Positions 1 through 6,966 of a stretch of 9,971 bases of DNA are shown one piece after another. The position numbers were made by a program, and so were the translations under genes. The notes beneath the pieces are model-generated. The model saw only the letters and a list, made by a program, of their open reading frames with translations. It was not told the origin of the DNA and did no database searches. Positions within the stretch are counted from its first letter, which is position 1. Each line of letters opens with the position of its first letter. Origin of the DNA: Alphaproteobacteria bacterium (lineage in GTDB: Bacteria > Pseudomonadota > Alphaproteobacteria > Rhizobiales > Hyphomicrobiaceae); the NCBI GenBank assembly GCA_024279745.1, contig JAJRRE010000328.1, forward strand, positions 1 to 9,971. The letters run 5' to 3'.

Positions 1-75
1 GGTTGAAAACAGCCAGCGCCGGACAAAGCCCGGTGTGCCGTGATCATCATATGCTGCGTGAGCTGTGCTACCCAT
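1..75 (-). CDS. coxA: Cytochrome c oxidase subunit I, N-terminus only (partial)
   Basis: Only the first 25 codons are in the window and the gene continues past the left edge. The visible peptide begins MGSTAHAAYDDHG and ends RRWLFST, which matches the usual CoxA start: a short His/Asp-rich leader, then RRW(L/V)(F/Y)STNHKDIG before the first membrane helix. The ATG at 73-75 has a strong purine-rich Shine-Dalgarno run (GAGAGGAAGG) about 9 bases upstream. CoxA carries haem a, haem a3 and CuB and is the catalytic subunit of aa3 oxidase in the inner membrane. It follows coxB on the same strand after a 107-base gap, the standard coxB-coxA order. Identity rests on the start peptide plus position; no haem ligands are visible. 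Confidence 0.85.
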   Translation of the reverse strand, partial: MGSTAHAAYDDHGTPGFVRRWLFST

Positions 76-182
76 GTCTGGTAACCTTCCTCTCAAATTC
101 TAGTTCAAATTGACCCGCCGGCTTCGGCCCGGCTCACCCAACGGCAAATCCGGTCCTTGCCGATCATTTTCTTTGGTTGCCG
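76..182 (-). other. coxB-coxA intergenic spacer with two hairpins
   Basis: This is the spacer transcribed between the coxB stop and the coxA start. Two inverted repeats are visible: CGGCAA at 142-147 with TTGCCG at 157-162, and GCCGG at 117-121 with CCGGC at 129-133. Neither is followed by a T-run on the minus strand, so they do not look like complete terminators. They could stabilise or process the transcript, or lower coxA expression relative to coxB; that role is inference. Confidence 0.45.
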
Positions 183-1205
183 CTAGCGCGCGATTGCTGC
201 AGCGGCGACTTTCTTTTTCGCCTTGGCGGCTTTGTCGTCGAGCGAAGCTTTTATCAATATCTTTGCTGCGCTATCGGTATCGTCGGCCTTCATTGCCTTG
301 GCCCACGCATCAAACACACCTTGCTCAACAACACGCACCGCAATTGGCATCGCCGAATGGTCCTTGCCGCAAAGTTCAGAACATTGACCGTAAAACACAC
401 CCTTCTTCTCTGCCTTAAACCATGTCGTCGTGACCCGGCCAGGAACCGCATCGGCTTTCGAGCCGAATGAAGGGATCGTCCAATTGTGAATCACATCTTC
501 TGCAGTGATCAACACATGCACAACTTTGTTCACCGGCACGACGACCTCGTTGTCCGTGGCCAACATGCGGATTTTGCCGGATTTTGCCCATAAGGGCTTG
601 GCGGCAAGATAAAGCGCATGGGTACGGTCACTGCCTTCCAGTGAGCCGAACTTAGCCTCGAATTTTTCGTCTCCCATTTCCGTGGTCAGCAGATCCTCAT
701 CGCGAATAATCGCCGAATCGAACGTGAACCCGCCCTGGTCAGGATATTCATGTCCCCAGTACCACTGATAACCGGTGGCCTTGATCACCAGGTCAGCCTT
801 TGGATAAGAATACTGCAAGAACAGCAGCTTGAACGAGGGAATCGCGATGATCAGCAGGACCAAAATGGGAATCGCGGTCCAGGCAAACTCCAACATCGCA
901 TTATGGGTGGTTTTGGACGGCGTTGGATTGGCGCTTTCGCGGAATTTCCACATGACATATGCCATCAAAACCGCAACAAAAACAGCAATCGCAATAATGA
1001 TGATATTGGTTAGATCATAGAATGATTGAATATCCCGCGCCACTTCGGTGACCGGAAGTTGCAATACGCTCTGCCATGGTAGCGAGTGACCTTCACCAAC
1101 ACCTGCGGCAAAAGCTGCTGCAGATCCAAGGATGGAAACCAGCGCCACAGAAACAGTCGTGGCAACAGCGGATAAGACTTTGCAATTGAAGCGTCGCTTC
1201 AACAT
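183..1205 (-). CDS. coxB: Cytochrome c oxidase subunit II
   Basis: CoxB accepts electrons from cytochrome c through its binuclear CuA centre and passes them to haem a in CoxA. From the ATG at 1205 the protein has 340 residues. It has a signal peptide (about 1-34, ending SAAAFAA), two membrane helices (about 66-86 and 108-130), the aromatic QWYWGHEYP patch near 147-155, and a periplasmic cupredoxin domain. All CuA ligands are present: H240, C275, E277, C279, H283 and M286 (GQCSELCGKDHSAM). I chose 1205 rather than the in-frame ATG at 1238 because a perfect GGGGGAG Shine-Dalgarno (1213-1219) lies 7 bases before it and the signal peptide starts there. The C-terminus ends in a Lys/Ala-rich tail (about 318-340). 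coxA follows on the same strand. Confidence 0.97.
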   Translation of the reverse strand: MLKRRFNCKVLSAVATTVSVALVSILGSAAAFAAGVGEGHSLPWQSVLQLPVTEVARDIQSFYDLTNIIIIAIAVFVAVLMAYVMWKFRESANPTPSKTTHNAMLEFAWTAIPILVLLIIAIPSFKLLFLQYSYPKADLVIKATGYQWYWGHEYPDQGGFTFDSAIIRDEDLLTTEMGDEKFEAKFGSLEGSDRTHALYLAAKPLWAKSGKIRMLATDNEVVVPVNKVVHVLITAEDVIHNWTIPSFGSKADAVPGRVTTTWFKAEKKGVFYGQCSELCGKDHSAMPIAVRVVEQGVFDAWAKAMKADDTDSAAKILIKASLDDKAAKAKKKVAAAAIAR

Positions 1206-1423
1206 CAGATTGCTCCCCCATTCAATTTTAACAGGCACAATTGATGCGCCCTTCTTTGAATTCTAAAATTTGAAACCGGTTTATCGATCCGCTGCACCGC
1301 CCGACCGGGCCCGCACAATGAATTCGGCGCACCGCAGCCCTGGAATGAGCAGGGTGCACCATACAACCAATTTATCTGATCCCACAAAGCACGTCCGCGA
1401 CCAAGACCTCAAGATTAGAAAGC

Positions 1424-1450
1424 TGCGGCATTTTCGCAAAATGGTGCGGC
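1424..1450. promoter_or_regulatory. Repeated TGCGGC flanking a palindrome, candidate operator
   Basis: TGCGGC occurs at 1424-1429 and again at 1445-1450, 21 bases apart or about two helical turns. Inside is a palindrome, CATTTT (1429-1434), CGC, AAAATG (1438-1443). The GCGGCATTTT part resembles half of the binding motif of RegA/ActR/RegR-type redox response regulators, which control oxidase genes in alphaproteobacteria, but the second half matches poorly. Its regulatory role is inferred from position between coxB and ialB. Confidence 0.3.
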
Positions 1451-1508
1451 GTCATGGACAATCAGAATTTTATTCCTAGCGCGGCTTCAGGTCCCATTTC
1501 AGCCCAAC

Positions 1509-1522
1509 TTGTGCTCGATCAA
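1509..1522. promoter_or_regulatory. FNR/FixK-like half-conserved site
   Basis: The sequence TTGTGCTCGATCAA matches the CRP/FNR-family pattern TTGAT-N4-ATCAA with a perfect right half-site and a degenerate left half-site (TTGTG). It lies 113 bases before the ialB start and about 300 before coxB. A chance occurrence cannot be excluded. Confidence 0.2.
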
Positions 1523-1634
1523 GGACTTGGCGCGTGATAGATCCGGCCCTACAAATCCATCACCTAAGGGCGTATAGTCGCATTAAAGGCGCCGCGCATA
1601 TTAGGGCAATTTATTCACTACAGAGGGTGATCGT

Positions 1635-2264
1635 TTGACAATTTCAATCCGCTTCGGTGGCAAAGTTACAATTGGCAAGATTATGCAATCAATAATCCGA
1701 CGACGCAATATTATGCACAAGAACCGCAATGGCAGCGACGTATTCATGAGGGGGAAAAGTTTTGCCCTGGCTTTGATCTTGACTAATCTGCTTGCCGTCC
1801 TGCCCAGCTTGGCCGAAGGCCCCGGACCAAAACCGCAAGGCGCTGTACGGGCCCAATTTGGCGACTGGCAGGTTGTATGTAAACCGCCGCCGCCAGGTGC
1901 CAAAAAAGAAACCTGCGCCTTGGTGCAGAGCGTCACCGCCGAAGACCGCAACAATGTCGGCCTTACCGTATATTTTCAAAAATTCACCAATGGAACCAAA
2001 ATCTTGCGCGTCTTTGCTCCTGTTGGCGTGTTGCTGCCGCCCGGTCTTGGCTTGAAGATTGACGACATTGATGTGGGCCATGCACCCTTCATACGTTGCC
2101 ACACTTTTGCGTGCTATGCGCAGGTCCAGGCGCCTGACGATCTGGTTGCTAAACTCAAAAATGGTAAAACCGCTGTGTTTATCATCTTCCAGACCGAAGA
2201 GGCCGGGATCGGTATTCCCATTTCCCTCAACGGGTTCGCGCAAGCCCTTCAGCAATTGAAGTAG
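1635..2264 (+). CDS. Invasion-associated locus B (IalB) family periplasmic protein
   Basis: The mature part (about residues 61-209) matches the IalB family: FGDWQVVC near 75-82, four cysteines (C82, C94, C155, C160) that could form two disulphides, a GVLLPPGLGLKID block around 131-142, and a closing IPISLNGFAQAL segment. IalB proteins were named from Bartonella but are widespread in free-living Hyphomicrobiales, where their role is unclear. The hydrophobic signal core is at about 41-58, with likely cleavage near SLA-EG. The chosen start is a TTG preceded by AGAGGG (1622-1627) at 7-base spacing. The ATGs at 1683, 1713 and 1746 have no good ribosome site, although 1746 would give a normal-length signal peptide. 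The gene is divergent from coxB. Confidence 0.85.
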   Translation: MTISIRFGGKVTIGKIMQSIIRRRNIMHKNRNGSDVFMRGKSFALALILTNLLAVLPSLAEGPGPKPQGAVRAQFGDWQVVCKPPPPGAKKETCALVQSVTAEDRNNVGLTVYFQKFTNGTKILRVFAPVGVLLPPGLGLKIDDIDVGHAPFIRCHTFACYAQVQAPDDLVAKLKNGKTAVFIIFQTEEAGIGIPISLNGFAQALQQLK

Positions 2265-2276
2265 ACAGTAGATCAT

Positions 2277-2289
2277 TCACAACTTGTGA
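2277..2289. other. Palindrome between convergent stops
   Basis: TCACAA and TTGTGA form a perfect inverted repeat around a single C, filling half of the 25-base gap between the IalB stop and the rhodanese stop. It could fold as a small stem or bind a dimeric protein. No T-run follows on either strand, so a terminator role is doubtful. Confidence 0.3.
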
Positions 2290-2952
2290 TTAGCGGGGCA
2301 TTGGCTTGTAGCTCGTGTAATTTTTGCGGTTCACCAGTTTGCCCCAATAGCGATCATAAGGATGGACCAGCGGTGTCTTGCCTTTGGCGTCTTCCAAAAC
2401 CCTTTTTTGATTGTGCCAGCGAAACACGCCGCCGCGCAGATTGTAAACACCGGTGGCGCCTTTACTCATGAGGGCATTTTGCACGCGCTTGGCCAGCTTG
2501 GAGCTGCGCACGCCGACCGAGCAGTAAAATACCACATCCTTGCCTTTGACCTTATTGGCATTGGCGCGAAGGAAGGTTGACGACCAAACACCTGGATCAA
2601 TGCGCACGGCGCCGGGAATACGGCTGACGTCATATTCCGATTTTTCACGCACATCAAAGATCAGCAGCGACTTTCCCGCTGAGCGTAATTTAACCAGCTG
2701 ATCCGCATTCAGATGCTTGACGCTGCGATAGTCACGATCAACATCCGCTTCAACTTTTGCCAGTGGGTCTTGTGGCTTTGATGTGGCGGCGCCCGATTGT
2801 GCAAATCCGGGCTGGACAAACCCCAGTGTGAATCGATTGGCGTTTTGAGCGTCGTTAACCGCGACGGTTAGCTGCCAGCCAATAACAGTCATAGCCATTA
2901 CAATGACTGCTGATCTTAGAATGGAACGCATGTTGGTCTTGTTGCCGTTCAT
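2290..2952 (-). CDS. Exported rhodanese-like domain protein
   Basis: This is a single-domain rhodanese of 220 residues. An N-terminal hydrophobic segment (about 11-31) reads as a signal peptide or anchor, so the protein probably acts in the periplasm. The rhodanese domain spans about 78-185: LLIFDVREKSEYDVSRIPGA (97-116) is the usual D-V-R-x-x-x-E-(Y/F) box, and the active-site loop is CSVGVRS with catalytic C144. The loop matches sulfurtransferases rather than the longer loop of Cdc25-type phosphatases. A C-terminal Tyr/Trp-rich extension (196-220) follows the domain. The start at 2952 is backed by AGGTGAG (2955-2961); M8 has no ribosome site. Substrate is unknown and no sulfur-metabolism partner is nearby. 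Confidence 0.88.
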   Translation of the reverse strand: MNGNKTNMRSILRSAVIVMAMTVIGWQLTVAVNDAQNANRFTLGFVQPGFAQSGAATSKPQDPLAKVEADVDRDYRSVKHLNADQLVKLRSAGKSLLIFDVREKSEYDVSRIPGAVRIDPGVWSSTFLRANANKVKGKDVVFYCSVGVRSSKLAKRVQNALMSKGATGVYNLRGGVFRWHNQKRVLEDAKGKTPLVHPYDRYWGKLVNRKNYTSYKPMPR

Positions 2953-3010
2953 GTCTCACCTGATTGTTGCTACACTGAGATGTCTTGCCTGTATTAAACA
3001 TTTTCATCAC

Positions 3011-3035
3011 AAAAAAGCACCCAAAGAGGGTCTTT
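3011..3035 (-). terminator. Weak hairpin plus T-run on the minus strand
   Basis: Read on the minus strand, a short hairpin (ACCC-TCTTT-GGGT, or alternatively AAAGA-CCC-TCTTT) is followed by GC and six Ts (3011-3016). It begins one base after the TAG at 3036-3038 that ends the broken minus-strand frame described next. The stem is only 4-5 bp, so this is a weak intrinsic terminator candidate, made more credible by its position. Confidence 0.4.
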
Positions 3036-3220
3036 CTAATGACGGCGAATGCCCAATAGATATTTGATTTTTTCAGGCTCTTCCTCCCACGTCGCGCCGG
3101 CCAAGCCAAGTAACAGCTTCGTCAGCACATCCATCAGCTCACGCAGCGCCAAGCTTTATTCCCGTAACCAGGTTTTATTCCCTGATATTGAAATAAAGAC
3201 TTCCAATTCACCACCAGTAT
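3036..3220 (-). pseudogene. Possible 3' remnant of an unidentified minus-strand gene
   Basis: One minus-strand frame reads as protein-like sequence interrupted by a TAA at 3156-3158. Before the stop it reads GGELEVFISISGNKTWLRE. After the stop, 39 codons include LRELMDVLTKLLLGLAG and WEEEPEKIKYLLG, ending at TAG 3036-3038. The last part looks like an amphipathic helix followed by a charged turn, unlike the low-complexity shadows elsewhere. A weak terminator follows directly. I infer the degraded 3' end of a longer gene; upstream the frame runs into the start of the plus-strand PcfJ-like gene, where it is not convincing. I do not recognise the family. A standalone small protein starting at the ATG at 3134 (32 residues) is the alternative. 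Confidence 0.3.
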
Positions 3221-3303
3221 TTTGCCATTTTGTACTTCTAAGCTGAACGCTGGGACTAAGGGGCTGAAGTCTTTGGGGACACGACTTCGCAAATTGGTGA
3301 GTA

Positions 3304-4527
3304 ATGAGCGCCTGTAAAAGAACAACCGATAGATCGGGTCGGGATATCTGCGGCATGGATACTGCGCAGCAGATCGATCAATTCAACTCAAACTATCGCG
3401 CAGTACTCAGGCGTCTGAGTACTCGGACACCTGCATTGAGCGACCTTGCAACAAGTTTTCCCGCGCTTTTATTTGCGCTGGCAACAGGCTTTGGCACGGC
3501 GTTTGACCGCAAGCGCACCATTGCCATGATCAGCGCGGGTGAGCCGTTGAAAGTCTGCGCGCAAACACTGGGGCTTGCCTGGTGGACGCGCAAATTACCC
3601 GCTGGTGCGTTTACAAAGCCAATTGGTTCTTTGCCGGGCGGCGGCGCTTACGACAATCGCTTTGCGCAATTTGTCCCCGCGTCGCCAGCCATCGCGGCGC
3701 CGTGGCTCAATCGCGTCTGCTATGCTGCTGACGCGTGCAATGATCAGTATGCTCTTTGGGTTGCCCGCCAATATCGGTTCAAGGCCCCCGATGCCAGCAA
3801 TGAAAGGTTCATACAGCTAACCGCCTGGGCCTGGTATTCCGCGCAAGAAGATCTGATGGGACGACACATCATGCGGCGACCCTGGTCCAGCGCCATGGGA
3901 CTGCGCCGGGCTGTCGAAGAAATGCGCGCCTGGCAAAGACGCATCGCCATGATGGCACGCCTTGGCTCTGGCGTTGTTGACAGCTGGATCGAGGAAGGCA
4001 GTGCGCTTGGCTACGATTTTGTGGCCTTGCGAACAATCGAGGACTTTATCGCCGAAAGCGAAGCAATGGACAATTGTCTCGATCAATATAGCGACCATCT
4101 TGACGACGGCGTAACGCGATTATTCTCGATCCGCAAAAATGGCAAAACCGTTGCCGACGTCGAAATCGGCTCGCACCCCGAAGAACCCAGAATGCCGAGC
4201 CTGTTGCAATTGCGCGGCCCGCGCAACCGGCGCGCTTCACCGCAAATCTGGCAAGCAGCATTCGCCTGGTTGGGGCAAGCCCAATTGCGCTTGCTGCCGG
4301 CTGATCGATCACGCCTTTATTCGAACACCAAACGCCGACAAGCGCGTAAAACTTTTTGGAAACCTTATATCGATCATTTGTCGCGCTGCGGCCATGACGA
4401 AGCCTTTAAGCTTTTGGTCCTGGGCGGCGGCCGACAACGCCGCGCACGCGCCAAGCACATAAACCAACGGGCACAGCCGGGTCAAAATCTGGTGGACCGG
4501 TCAGGCAATTCGCTCAACAGGGCCTGA
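3304..4527 (+). CDS. PcfJ-like domain protein of unknown function
   Basis: This is a 407-residue soluble, basic protein with no signal peptide or clear membrane segment. The C-terminal half (about 240-325) resembles the PcfJ domain: MDNCLDQYSDHLDDG (255-269) with C258 matches the M-x-x-C-(V/L)-x-x-Y-x(6)-G block. It is followed by a beta-hairpin LFSIRKNGKTVADVEI (273-288) and LLQLRGPRNR (300-309), equivalent to the usual Q-x-x-G-x-x-N. PcfJ was named on the enterococcal plasmid pCF10, and its molecular role is not settled. The N-terminal 240 residues are Trp/Arg-rich helices I do not recognise. The C-terminus (about 376-407) is Arg/Lys-rich and probably disordered. The ATG at 3304 has GGTGAG immediately upstream; M18 at 3355 is the alternative. 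No conjugation genes are adjacent. Confidence 0.65.
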   Translation: MSACKRTTDRSGRDICGMDTAQQIDQFNSNYRAVLRRLSTRTPALSDLATSFPALLFALATGFGTAFDRKRTIAMISAGEPLKVCAQTLGLAWWTRKLPAGAFTKPIGSLPGGGAYDNRFAQFVPASPAIAAPWLNRVCYAADACNDQYALWVARQYRFKAPDASNERFIQLTAWAWYSAQEDLMGRHIMRRPWSSAMGLRRAVEEMRAWQRRIAMMARLGSGVVDSWIEEGSALGYDFVALRTIEDFIAESEAMDNCLDQYSDHLDDGVTRLFSIRKNGKTVADVEIGSHPEEPRMPSLLQLRGPRNRRASPQIWQAAFAWLGQAQLRLLPADRSRLYSNTKRRQARKTFWKPYIDHLSRCGHDEAFKLLVLGGGRQRRARAKHINQRAQPGQNLVDRSGNSLNRA

Positions 4528-4544
4528 AGCCAAGAGCATTGTTT

Positions 4545-4576
4545 CCAAGAGGCGCAATTTCTTTGCGGCCTCTTGG
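4545..4576. other. Strong hairpin between convergent genes
   Basis: CCAAGAGG (4545-4552) pairs with CCTCTTGG (4569-4576), and inside it CGCAA (4553-4557) pairs with TTGCG (4563-4567), leaving one bulged G and a 5-base loop. This is a 13-bp stem located 17 bases after the PcfJ-like stop. Neither side carries a T-run: GTTT precedes it and CGAAAA follows it. It is therefore not a textbook intrinsic terminator but probably protects or ends the 3' end of one or both convergent transcripts. Confidence 0.5.
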
Positions 4577-4637
4577 CGAAAAGATCTGATCATGAATGCA
4601 CGATGTCATTCGTGTGACGTTTCAGTGCGATTTCCTG

Positions 4638-4656
4638 TTGCCGCAAGTCCCGGCAA
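4638..4656 (-). other. Short hairpin abutting the maeB stop
   Basis: TTGCCG (4638-4643) and CGGCAA (4651-4656) form a 6-bp stem with a 7-base loop, immediately after the maeB TGA at 4657-4659. No T-run follows on the minus strand, so it is at best a partial or Rho-assisted 3' end. Confidence 0.3.
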
Positions 4657-6966
4657 TCAACCACTATGGATTGATTTGGCCTCGCTGCGCCGCACGCTCT
4701 CGACCACGGCAATCGCCGATATATTCAACAGCCCGCGCACAGTGACCGACGGCGTCACGATATGGGCTGGATAAGCCGCGCCGAGCAATATCGGGCTGAT
4801 GGTCACGCCGTTATTGATGGTCTTGAGCAACGTGTAGCAGATATTGGCCGCATCGACATTGGGCATAATCAGCAGATTAGCCGGCCCTTTAAGCCGCGAG
4901 TTGGGAAATATTTCCTGGCGAAGCACCGGATCGAGCGCCGCGTCCGCATGCATTTCCCCCTCCACTTCCAGGTCGGGATTCCAGTCGGCCAATATTGACA
5001 ACACATTGCGCATCTTGCGCGCCGTATCGGTATCTTCCGTGCCGAAATTGGAATGGGAAACCAGCGCCACTTTCGGTTCAATACCAAAATGGCGGATTTC
5101 TTCACTGGCCAGCAATGTGATCTCCGCCAATTGCTCAGGCGAGGGGTCTGGCGTGACATAAGTATCGGCCATGAACAGCGCGCCCGACGGCAAAATAAGA
5201 CCGCTTAACGCCGCCAGCGAGCGCACGCCGCGCCGCCGCCCAACCACCTGGCTGACATGGCGAAGCTGCGCTTGAAACCGCCCGACCAATCCGCAGATCA
5301 TGGCATCGGCATCGCCGCGGCGCAGTAACAATCCGGCAACTACCGTACTGCCGACCTGCATCACCCGTTTGGCATGACGCGGCGAGACCCCGCGCCGCTC
5401 CACCATTCGCAAATACTCACGGCGTAATTGCTTGCCGCGCTCATCGTTACTTTGATCATAGATTTCAAAATCGCGTCCCTGCTCGATACTCAGGCCCAAA
5501 TCTTTCAACGTTTTTTCAATCACATCGGGGCGCCCGACAAGAATCGGCCGGGCAATTCCTTCCGACACAACTTGCTGGGCGGCCTGCAACACATAGGGAT
5601 GTTCGCCTTCGGCAAAAACCAGCCGTTTCATTTTGATGCTGGAGGCGCGCTTGGCGGCATCGAAAATCGGCTTCATTAAAAAGCCCGACCGCCAGACAAA
5701 TTCCGATAGCTTCTCATGGTAGGCGTCAAAATCCGCAATCGGCAAAGTGGCGACGCCGCTTTCCATGGCGGCCTTGGCGACAGCCGGTGCGATCTCGGTA
5801 ATTAGGCGCGGATCAAACGGTTTGGGAATGACGTAATCGGGGCCAAACACAAAGGATTCGTCGCTATAGGCCGATGTCACCACATCCGGCGCGACGCTTT
5901 GGGCAATCGCCGCCAGAGCGCTCACGGCCGCCTTTTTCATCTCCTCGTTGATCGTCGTCGCGCCAACATCGAGCGCGCCGCGAAACATAAACGGAAAACA
6001 CAAAACATTGTTGACCTGGTTGGGATAATCGGAGCGGCCGGAGCCATAGATTGCTTCAGGGCGAACTTTGCGCACAACATCTGGTGAGACTTCCGGTGTT
6101 GGGTTGGCCATGGCAAAAATAATCGGTTTGTCACCCATCGATGCTACCATGTCGCCTGTGACCGTATTGCCCGCTGAAAGCCCCAGGAAAATATCGGCGC
6201 CGACCATGGCGTCTCCCAATGTACGCGCATTGGTGGTCAGTGCATAGGCGCCCTTATATTTATCCAGCGTCCCCTCACGGCCTTCATAAATGACGCCCTT
6301 GCGGTCGCACACGGTGATGTTGGCACGGCGCATCCCAAGGCTGACTAAAAGATTGAGGCAAGCAAGCGCCGCCGCCCCCGCGCCCGCACAAGCCAGCTTC
6401 ACGTCCTCGATATTTTTGCCGACAATCTTCAGCCCGTTGATTACACCGGCGGCGGCTACAATCGCCGTGCCGTGCTGATCATCATGAAAAACCGGAATTT
6501 TCATGCGCGCTTTGAGCTGTTCTTCGATCTCAAAGCATTCCGGCGCTTTGATATCCTCCAGATTGATCCCGCCGAAAGTCGGCTCCAGCCGCGCCACGGC
6601 TTCGACAAAGGGCTGGATTTCATTTTCCGCAATCTCAATATCGAACACATCGATCCCGGCGAATTTCTTGAACAATATGCCCTTGCCCTCCATCACCGGC
6701 TTGGACGCCAGCGGGCCGATATTACCAAGACCCAGAACCGCTGTGCCATTGGTGATCACGCCGACCAGATTTGAGCGCGCGGTCAATCGCGAGACTGCCG
6801 CCGGGTCCGCCGCAATTTCCTCGCAGGCATAAGCAACGCCGGGCGAATAGGCCAGTCCCAGATCCCGATGATTGGCAACCGGCTTGGTGGAGACAATAGC
6901 TATTTTGCCTGGCGGATCGGCTTCGTGATAGGCGATGGCATTTTTGCGCAGTTCGGTCTCGTTCAT
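4657..6966 (-). CDS. maeB: NADP-dependent malic enzyme with C-terminal phosphotransacetylase-like domain
   Basis: Malic enzyme oxidatively decarboxylates L-malate to pyruvate, usually yielding NADPH, in the cytosol. The 769 residues match the hybrid MaeB length (about 760). The N-terminal malic enzyme domain shows catalytic Y40 (AYSPGVAYACEEI), K95 (MEGKG), metal-binding E137, D162 and D163 (NLEDIK and FHDDQHGT), and the dinucleotide loop GAGAAA at 195-200. From about 430 to 760 the protein resembles phosphate acetyl/butyryltransferase. In characterised hybrids this domain is thought to serve acetyl-CoA regulation and oligomerisation rather than catalysis. The start at 6966 begins with the family peptide MNETELRKNAIAYHEADPPGK, but the upstream ribosome site is weak. 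It stands as a single gene, convergent with the PcfJ-like gene. No frameshift is seen. Confidence 0.95.
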   Translation of the reverse strand: MNETELRKNAIAYHEADPPGKIAIVSTKPVANHRDLGLAYSPGVAYACEEIAADPAAVSRLTARSNLVGVITNGTAVLGLGNIGPLASKPVMEGKGILFKKFAGIDVFDIEIAENEIQPFVEAVARLEPTFGGINLEDIKAPECFEIEEQLKARMKIPVFHDDQHGTAIVAAAGVINGLKIVGKNIEDVKLACAGAGAAALACLNLLVSLGMRRANITVCDRKGVIYEGREGTLDKYKGAYALTTNARTLGDAMVGADIFLGLSAGNTVTGDMVASMGDKPIIFAMANPTPEVSPDVVRKVRPEAIYGSGRSDYPNQVNNVLCFPFMFRGALDVGATTINEEMKKAAVSALAAIAQSVAPDVVTSAYSDESFVFGPDYVIPKPFDPRLITEIAPAVAKAAMESGVATLPIADFDAYHEKLSEFVWRSGFLMKPIFDAAKRASSIKMKRLVFAEGEHPYVLQAAQQVVSEGIARPILVGRPDVIEKTLKDLGLSIEQGRDFEIYDQSNDERGKQLRREYLRMVERRGVSPRHAKRVMQVGSTVVAGLLLRRGDADAMICGLVGRFQAQLRHVSQVVGRRRGVRSLAALSGLILPSGALFMADTYVTPDPSPEQLAEITLLASEEIRHFGIEPKVALVSHSNFGTEDTDTARKMRNVLSILADWNPDLEVEGEMHADAALDPVLRQEIFPNSRLKGPANLLIMPNVDAANICYTLLKTINNGVTISPILLGAAYPAHIVTPSVTVRGLLNISAIAVVESVRRSEAKSIHSG

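Larger units (their letters stand above)
1206..1634. promoter_or_regulatory. Divergent coxB / ialB intergenic region
   Basis: This 429-base gap separates two divergent genes and must hold both promoters. I see no convincing gene in it. It contains the coxB ribosome site (1213-1219), a palindrome flanked by a repeated TGCGGC (1424-1450), an FNR/FixK-like motif (1509-1522), and the ialB ribosome site AGAGGG (1622-1627). A possible weak promoter for ialB is TTGGCG (1527-1532) and TACAAA (1550-1555) with a 17-base spacer, each matching consensus at 4 of 6 positions. These promoter assignments are by eye and weak. Confidence 0.5.

Noticed and set aside
1689..2276. 195-codon minus-strand frame opposite the IalB-family gene
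   Set aside because: It lies wholly antisense to a well-supported IalB coding frame, resembles no family, and mirrors the codon structure of the sense gene.
3049..3246. 65-codon plus-strand frame in the gap before the PcfJ-like gene
   Set aside because: Ser-rich translation typical of a shadow; the opposite strand reads as a more plausible protein remnant.
4592..4774. Small plus-strand frame after the hairpin
   Set aside because: It overlaps the maeB 3' end antisense and has no ribosome site or recognisable sequence.
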